Source of the DNA: Bdellovibrionaceae bacterium UBA2351
Lineage (GTDB): Bacteria; Bdellovibrionota; Bdellovibrionia; Bdellovibrionales; Bdellovibrionaceae
NCBI GenBank assembly: GCA_002344565.1
Contig: DDTZ01000043.1
Span: 1-18,049, forward strand
Length of the DNA stretch: 18,049 nucleotides
Direction: 5' to 3'
The notes beneath the pieces were generated by a model that searched no databases, was not told where the DNA came from, and was given only the letters and a program-made list of their open reading frames with translations. Shown here one piece after another: positions 14,738 through 18,049 of the stretch (position 1 is the first letter of the stretch; the number at the start of each line of letters is the position of its first letter). The position numbers were made by a program, and so were the translations under genes.

Positions 14738-16147
14738 TTAAACTTCCATTTGTGGGCCGGCGCCGTATGGGCTTAGACCCTTCTTTTTGATCTTTTCCAC
14801 CAGCGTAGTGCGGTTTAAACGCAATAGAGCGGCGGCCTGGTTGCGGTTCCAGCCTGTTTTTTCTAGTGCTTTTAAAATCAAGCTGTTTTCAAAGGCATCG
14901 ACCGCCGAGTTAAAATCTAATCCAGTATCGGGAATATCCTCAAACTGGAATTCTTCCTTCTTTTCGACTTTAACTTGGTATTTCGCGGGCAGGTCAGATA
15001 ACTCGATTGTGCCCTCGGTTTTAAGGATGCTCAGTCGTTCCACTAAATTTTCAAGTTCACGGATATTACCCGGCCATGGATATTGGATGAGGCTATCTAA
15101 GGCCATTTCGCTAAATCCAGTAATGCGTTTAGTTTTGAATTTGTTAAATTGCGCTAGGAAATGGTTAAGCAATAGTGGAATATCGGGTTTACGCTCTTGA
15201 AGCGCTGGAAGCTGAACAGGTATAACATTTAAGCGGTAATATAAATCTTCGCGGAACTGACCCTCTTCAACCGCTTTTTCCAGATTGATGTTAGTCGCGG
15301 CAATTACGCGCACATTTACATTCACTGTTTTTACGCCACCGACGGGTTCAAATGATTTTTCTTGTAGAGCGCGCAAGATTTTAACTTGTAGACTTGGATC
15401 AAGATCGCCGATTTCATCTAAGAACAATGTTCCACCGTCCGCCATTTCAAAGCGACCTAAACGGTTGCTAATAGCACCAGTGAAGGCTCCTTTGACATGG
15501 CCAAATAGTTCGCTCTCTAACAATTCAGACGGAATGGCGCCGCAGTTAATGGCAATAAAAGGTCCGGATGCTCGTGAGGAATTGAAATGGATCGCCTTAG
15601 CAATCAATTCTTTACCCGTTCCGCTTTGGCCCGTAACTAACACGGTCGCTTCAGAATCCGCTACTTTCTCTACTAGGCTTAGTACACTTTGGATGCTTTC
15701 GCTGCGGCCAATAATTTGATCGAATTTGTATTTTTTATTTACGACGGTTTTTAATAGTTTGTTTTCAACTTGAAGTTTTTTGTGCTCGAGTGCCTTGTCG
15801 ACAAGGCCCAAAAGTTCATCCATATTGATCGGCTTTGTCATAAAATGATAGGCGCCTCTTTGCGTTGCTGAAATCGCAGTTTCTATAGTTGCAAAACCCG
15901 TAAGCACGATCACTTCGATTGCGGGATTGGTACGCTTTAAAATGTCCATAAAATCTAAACCATTGCCGTCGGGAAGGCTCATGTCCACAATGGCTAGGTC
16001 AAATTGAGTTTCACCTTGTGCAAACATTTTAGCTTCTAGAAGAGTACCTGAGGTAACAACATCTAAATTTCGTTTAGATACTGCTCGTGATAAAACCGTT
16101 CTGAGTTGTGAATCGTCTTCTAGAATCAAAACTTTTGGATTCTTCAT
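14738..16147 (-). CDS. Sigma-54-dependent response regulator (NtrC/AtoC type)
   Basis: A 469-residue transcription activator. The receiver domain (about 1-120) has the acidic pair Asp11/Asp12, phospho-acceptor Asp55 in AIVDMSLPDG, Thr83 and Lys105. The AAA+ domain (about 143-375) has Walker A GQSGTGKE (173-180), the sigma-54 contact GAFTGA (220-225), Walker B GTLFLDEIGDL, and the arginine-finger region FREDLYYRLNV. The C-terminal Fis-type helix-turn-helix is NRNQAAALLRLNRTTLVEKI, followed by a short tail. All key residues are present, so it should open sigma-54 promoters when phosphorylated. The start has a GGAAGGAAGG ribosome site. It lies downstream of the HisKA-type sensor on the same strand, with a 220-nt gap carrying its own promoter. 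Its target genes cannot be told from this window. Confidence 0.95.
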   Translation of the reverse strand: MKNPKVLILEDDSQLRTVLSRAVSKRNLDVVTSGTLLEAKMFAQGETQFDLAIVDMSLPDGNGLDFMDILKRTNPAIEVIVLTGFATIETAISATQRGAYHFMTKPINMDELLGLVDKALEHKKLQVENKLLKTVVNKKYKFDQIIGRSESIQSVLSLVEKVADSEATVLVTGQSGTGKELIAKAIHFNSSRASGPFIAINCGAIPSELLESELFGHVKGAFTGAISNRLGRFEMADGGTLFLDEIGDLDPSLQVKILRALQEKSFEPVGGVKTVNVNVRVIAATNINLEKAVEEGQFREDLYYRLNVIPVQLPALQERKPDIPLLLNHFLAQFNKFKTKRITGFSEMALDSLIQYPWPGNIRELENLVERLSILKTEGTIELSDLPAKYQVKVEKKEEFQFEDIPDTGLDFNSAVDAFENSLILKALEKTGWNRNQAAALLRLNRTTLVEKIKKKGLSPYGAGPQMEV

Positions 16148-16181
16148 TAACCTTCCTTCCTGGTAGGTTGTTGCATGTCCC

Positions 16182-16214
16182 GCTAATCATTAGCAGCCGT
16201 CCTTCGGAGGAACG
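16182..16214 (-). promoter_or_regulatory. Two small hairpins in the response-regulator leader
   Basis: GCTAAT-C-ATTAGC (16182-16194) is a perfect 6-bp inverted repeat. CGTCCT-TCGG-AGGAACG (16198-16214) forms a stem with one bulged A and a TCGG loop on the plus strand (CCGA on the minus). Both lie between the predicted start of transcription and the ATG, so they would be in the 5' leader. Role unknown. Confidence 0.35.
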
Positions 16215-16219
16215 TCGTG

Positions 16220-16258
16220 ACATAAGTTTATGTTATAAAAAATTGACAGTACTGTCAA
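16220..16258 (-). promoter_or_regulatory. Response-regulator promoter with palindromes over both -35 and -10
   Basis: TTGACAGTACTGTCAA (16243-16258) is a perfect 16-bp palindrome whose minus-strand first half is a consensus -35 (TTGACA, 16258-16253). Seventeen bases on is TAACAT (16235-16230) as -10. A second palindrome, ACATAA-GT-TTATGT (16220-16233), covers that -10 box and the likely start site. A dimeric regulator bound at either site would block RNA polymerase, so negative control of the regulator gene is likely. Confidence 0.6.
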
Positions 16259-16328
16259 AAAATCAACTCTGTTTTTTTTGAAAATCGCTAAAATCTTGAC
16301 TAGCGTTGAGTTTCCGAGCGGTCCTTGG

Positions 16329-16346
16329 GCCAGTAAAAATACTGGC
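16329..16346 (-). terminator. Hairpin after the sensor gene, weak terminator or attenuator
   Basis: GCCAGT and ACTGGC (16329-16346) form a perfect 6-bp stem with a six-base loop (ATTTTT on the minus strand); outside it, GGG/CCC adds pairs across one bulge. It lies 22 nt after the sensor stop codon. No T-run follows the stem, so termination may be weak, allowing partial read-through into the regulator. Confidence 0.35.
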
Positions 16347-16367
16347 ACCCCAGACCTATAGACAGTT

Positions 16368-17732
16368 TTAACTGCGTGTATTAACCAATAAATTGTTTAC
16401 GATTTCAGCGCACTTTTTTATGGCTGCTTCTATTGACTTTAAGTCCGCATACATTGGATCGGTGTTTTGTGTGTCCATGAGTAATAGTTGCGTATAGGAT
16501 AACAGGCCACCTAACGGGTTATTGATTTCATGAGCAATACTGCTGGAAAGGATGCCCAGTTCTGCCTTCGGAGCGAGTTCAAGAAGTTCTTTCTCTAGCT
16601 GAATTTTTTGAGTGATGTTGCGATAGTAGTGAATCGCATATTTCTTTCCATCTAAACTCACTAGCTGCCCAGCGACTTCAAAGTTTTCATTCTTTTGATT
16701 GATTTCAAATTTGGATCCCATCTGACAGCCTTCACACGGTGAAAGTCGACCGAATAGGAACTTGTGGCATTTCTGTGGCGCTTTGAAATTATCCATATTC
16801 GTTTGGATTATATTGTATTCCGAATCTACCAGGATAATAGCGTCCTTAATTGCATTAAATAACGTTTTCCAGTAATTGTGAATTTTCTCGAGTTTATTAC
16901 GGTTTTCAAAACGCTCGGTGGCTAAACTGACGGCTTCGGTTACGCGGGCCAGGAACTCGGACTCCTCTTTGGCAAATGGCTTTTGAGGCGAGCGCATAAA
17001 GAACACGGAACCGACTTCGTTATTCTGCTTGTGTACGCGAAAGCGTAAGTATTGATACTGTAATTGCGATTCAAGTTCTTTAACGAAAAGTTCATCGGCT
17101 GGTGCAAAGCATACTTTGATCCATTGAATTTCAAATGTCCTTAGTAGTTCTTCATTTAGATTTTTTTCAAGTTCTTCTAAGTTTTGAGATTGGTAGACAG
17201 TAGTTAAAGCTTTGCGGAAAGATTCAATTCGAATATTAGTCAAAAACAGTTTGCGTCTAGATTCAACCAAAAATTTAGTTCGCTTTTCAATTTTTTCATC
17301 CAGACTCGTGCGGAGTTTCAGCAACTTTCGATTTTGCTCCTCGAACAAAGCTTTATAGCTTTCAAATTGCTTTTCTTGGTATGATTTTTCTAGCGATAGA
17401 TTAAGATATTGTTCGATATTTTTGTCGGTATACGAAGTGAATATTTTGCTAAACGAATATTTCCACTGCAAATCAAGTAAAGCCTTTTTGGAAAAATCAG
17501 CTGGGACTACCGCAACGATCTGAAGGTGAGGGTTATTCTGTTTCCATTTTGTGTACAGGTCAAAAAAACGCTTCTCTAAAATGGCGGTCAGATTAATTCC
17601 AAGTACATCAATTTGTGATCGATCGAATTGATAATTGGCTTCGTACAAGTCGTTAACAATAACCGCACCCGACTCCGTCAAGTTTTTTGGCCAAGGGCCC
17701 ACTAGTAAAAACTTATGGATTATAGCTGACAT
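16368..17732 (-). CDS. GAF/PAS sensor with HisKA helices but no ATPase domain
   Basis: A 454-residue two-component sensor-like protein. Residues 1-115 resemble a receiver fold without the acidic pocket (FLLVGPWPK in place of a VDDE-type start). A coiled coil (about 115-170), a GAF-like domain (about 175-285) and a PAS-like domain (about 288-380) with Cys322, Cys333 and Cys336 (CHKFLFGR...PCEGC) follow. Then comes the HisKA region with His401 in SSIAHEINNPLGGLLSYTQLL. The protein stops at residue 454, right after the second helix, so the HATPase domain (N, G1 and G2 boxes) is absent; no remnant is seen in the following 220 nt. It cannot autophosphorylate alone. The ATG at 17732 overlaps the HAD gene by 13 nt and has no good ribosome site, which suggests coupled translation. 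The response regulator follows downstream. Confidence 0.85.
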   Translation of the reverse strand: MSAIIHKFLLVGPWPKNLTESGAVIVNDLYEANYQFDRSQIDVLGINLTAILEKRFFDLYTKWKQNNPHLQIVAVVPADFSKKALLDLQWKYSFSKIFTSYTDKNIEQYLNLSLEKSYQEKQFESYKALFEEQNRKLLKLRTSLDEKIEKRTKFLVESRRKLFLTNIRIESFRKALTTVYQSQNLEELEKNLNEELLRTFEIQWIKVCFAPADELFVKELESQLQYQYLRFRVHKQNNEVGSVFFMRSPQKPFAKEESEFLARVTEAVSLATERFENRNKLEKIHNYWKTLFNAIKDAIILVDSEYNIIQTNMDNFKAPQKCHKFLFGRLSPCEGCQMGSKFEINQKNENFEVAGQLVSLDGKKYAIHYYRNITQKIQLEKELLELAPKAELGILSSSIAHEINNPLGGLLSYTQLLLMDTQNTDPMYADLKSIEAAIKKCAEIVNNLLVNTRS

Positions 17733-18049
17733 GTCGGAATCAGTTCCTTGTGTGAATGAATGGTATAGTCGGGAATTTCAAATTGATCCTGAGCTACGTC
17801 TTCAGCGTGTTCGCCGTGCTGATAATAGCAGGTCATGCCGCCTAGTTGTTTAGCCATTCTGATTTCCTGAGATAAACGGTTGCCAATAGACAAAAGCTCG
17901 TTTGCATGGATGCCAGTGTCGCGGATGATTTTCTCAAAGGCGGATTTTTTAGTTGGGAAGGCGCCGTCGCCAACAACTAAGATGTTTTCTTTTTTAACGA
18001 AGCGTTCGATTTTAAGCTGCATTAATTTGTGATTTTGTGCGCTGACAAC
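17720..18049 (-). CDS. HAD-superfamily phosphatase, C-terminal part (5' partial)
   Basis: The frame is open to the window edge (nine codons before the ATG at 18022), so this is the C-terminal 109 residues of a larger protein. Visible HAD features are the motif III lysine region (KKSAFEKIIRDTGI) after NILVVGDG, and the motif IV segment SIGNRLSQEIRMAKQLG, where the usual acidic residues are partly replaced (GNRLSQE where VGDxxxxDI is common). The Gly-Met-Thr strand and the C-terminal HxxEL end fit HAD subfamily I hydrolases of the phosphoglycolate phosphatase or YjjG type. Its catalytic DxDxT motif lies outside the window. It overlaps the start of the sensor gene by 13 bases, so the two are translated from one mRNA. 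Substrate unknown. Confidence 0.7.
   Translation of the reverse strand, partial: VVSAQNHKLMQLKIERFVKKENILVVGDGAFPTKKSAFEKIIRDTGIHANELLSIGNRLSQEIRMAKQLGGMTCYYQHGEHAEDVAQDQFEIPDYTIHSHKELIPTCQL

Noticed and set aside
16159..16367. Broken HATPase domain downstream of the sensor
   Set aside because: The frames after the stop codon show no N, G1 or G2 box-like sequence; one frame stays open for a while but does not look like a kinase.

Overview
The window looks like chromosomal DNA from a Bdellovibrionota-type predator or a close relative. The evidence is a flagellar hook gene preceded by the small flagellar-operon protein that often accompanies it, an NtrC-type sigma-54 activator next to a PAS/GAF sensor, many short secreted or lipidated Cys-rich proteins without recognisable families, and AT-rich DNA. 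The low GC by eye would suit an epibiotic, P. exovorus-like lineage better than B. bacteriovorus HD100. That placement is inference from gene content, because no rRNA or marker gene is present.

Layout. Positions 1-1777 hold the 3' part of a 'Gcr/SpecificRecomb' family membrane protein. It converges on a secreted protein built from three DDDPDF/Cys-pair repeats (1814-2665, minus strand). A secreted alpha/beta hydrolase (2798-3733) follows, then a flagellar pair: a TIGR02530-type protein (3878-4315) and hook protein FlgE (4486-5769), separated by a leader with three hairpins. FlgE ends at a strong terminator. Directly after it lies a 137-bp GC-rich element with perfect 22-bp inverted arms (5869-6005). 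Positions 6153-8880 are an accessory block: two convergent lipoproteins, one with a three-fold Cys repeat, then two overlapping genes for related membrane-anchored proteins.

From 8928 to the end every intact gene is on the minus strand. In transcription order these are a HAD-like phosphatase fragment, a sensor that stops right after the histidine-bearing HisKA helices, a sigma-54 response regulator, HtpG-TrxA-PPC/DUF296 (a compact stress/redox operon), an unknown 144-residue protein, a zinc alcohol dehydrogenase and malate dehydrogenase. The gap at 11015-11402 is not empty. On the plus strand it carries the decayed start of a SAM-dependent methyltransferase gene (trans-aconitate methyltransferase-like) and a possible 23-residue hydrophobic peptide.

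The items most worth a second look are the 137-bp inverted-repeat element, the sensor lacking an ATPase domain beside its likely regulator, the palindromes lying on the -35 and -10 of that regulator's promoter, the methyltransferase remnant, and the two Cys-repeat exported proteins. No CRISPR array, tRNA, rRNA, phage or insertion-sequence transposase was seen.
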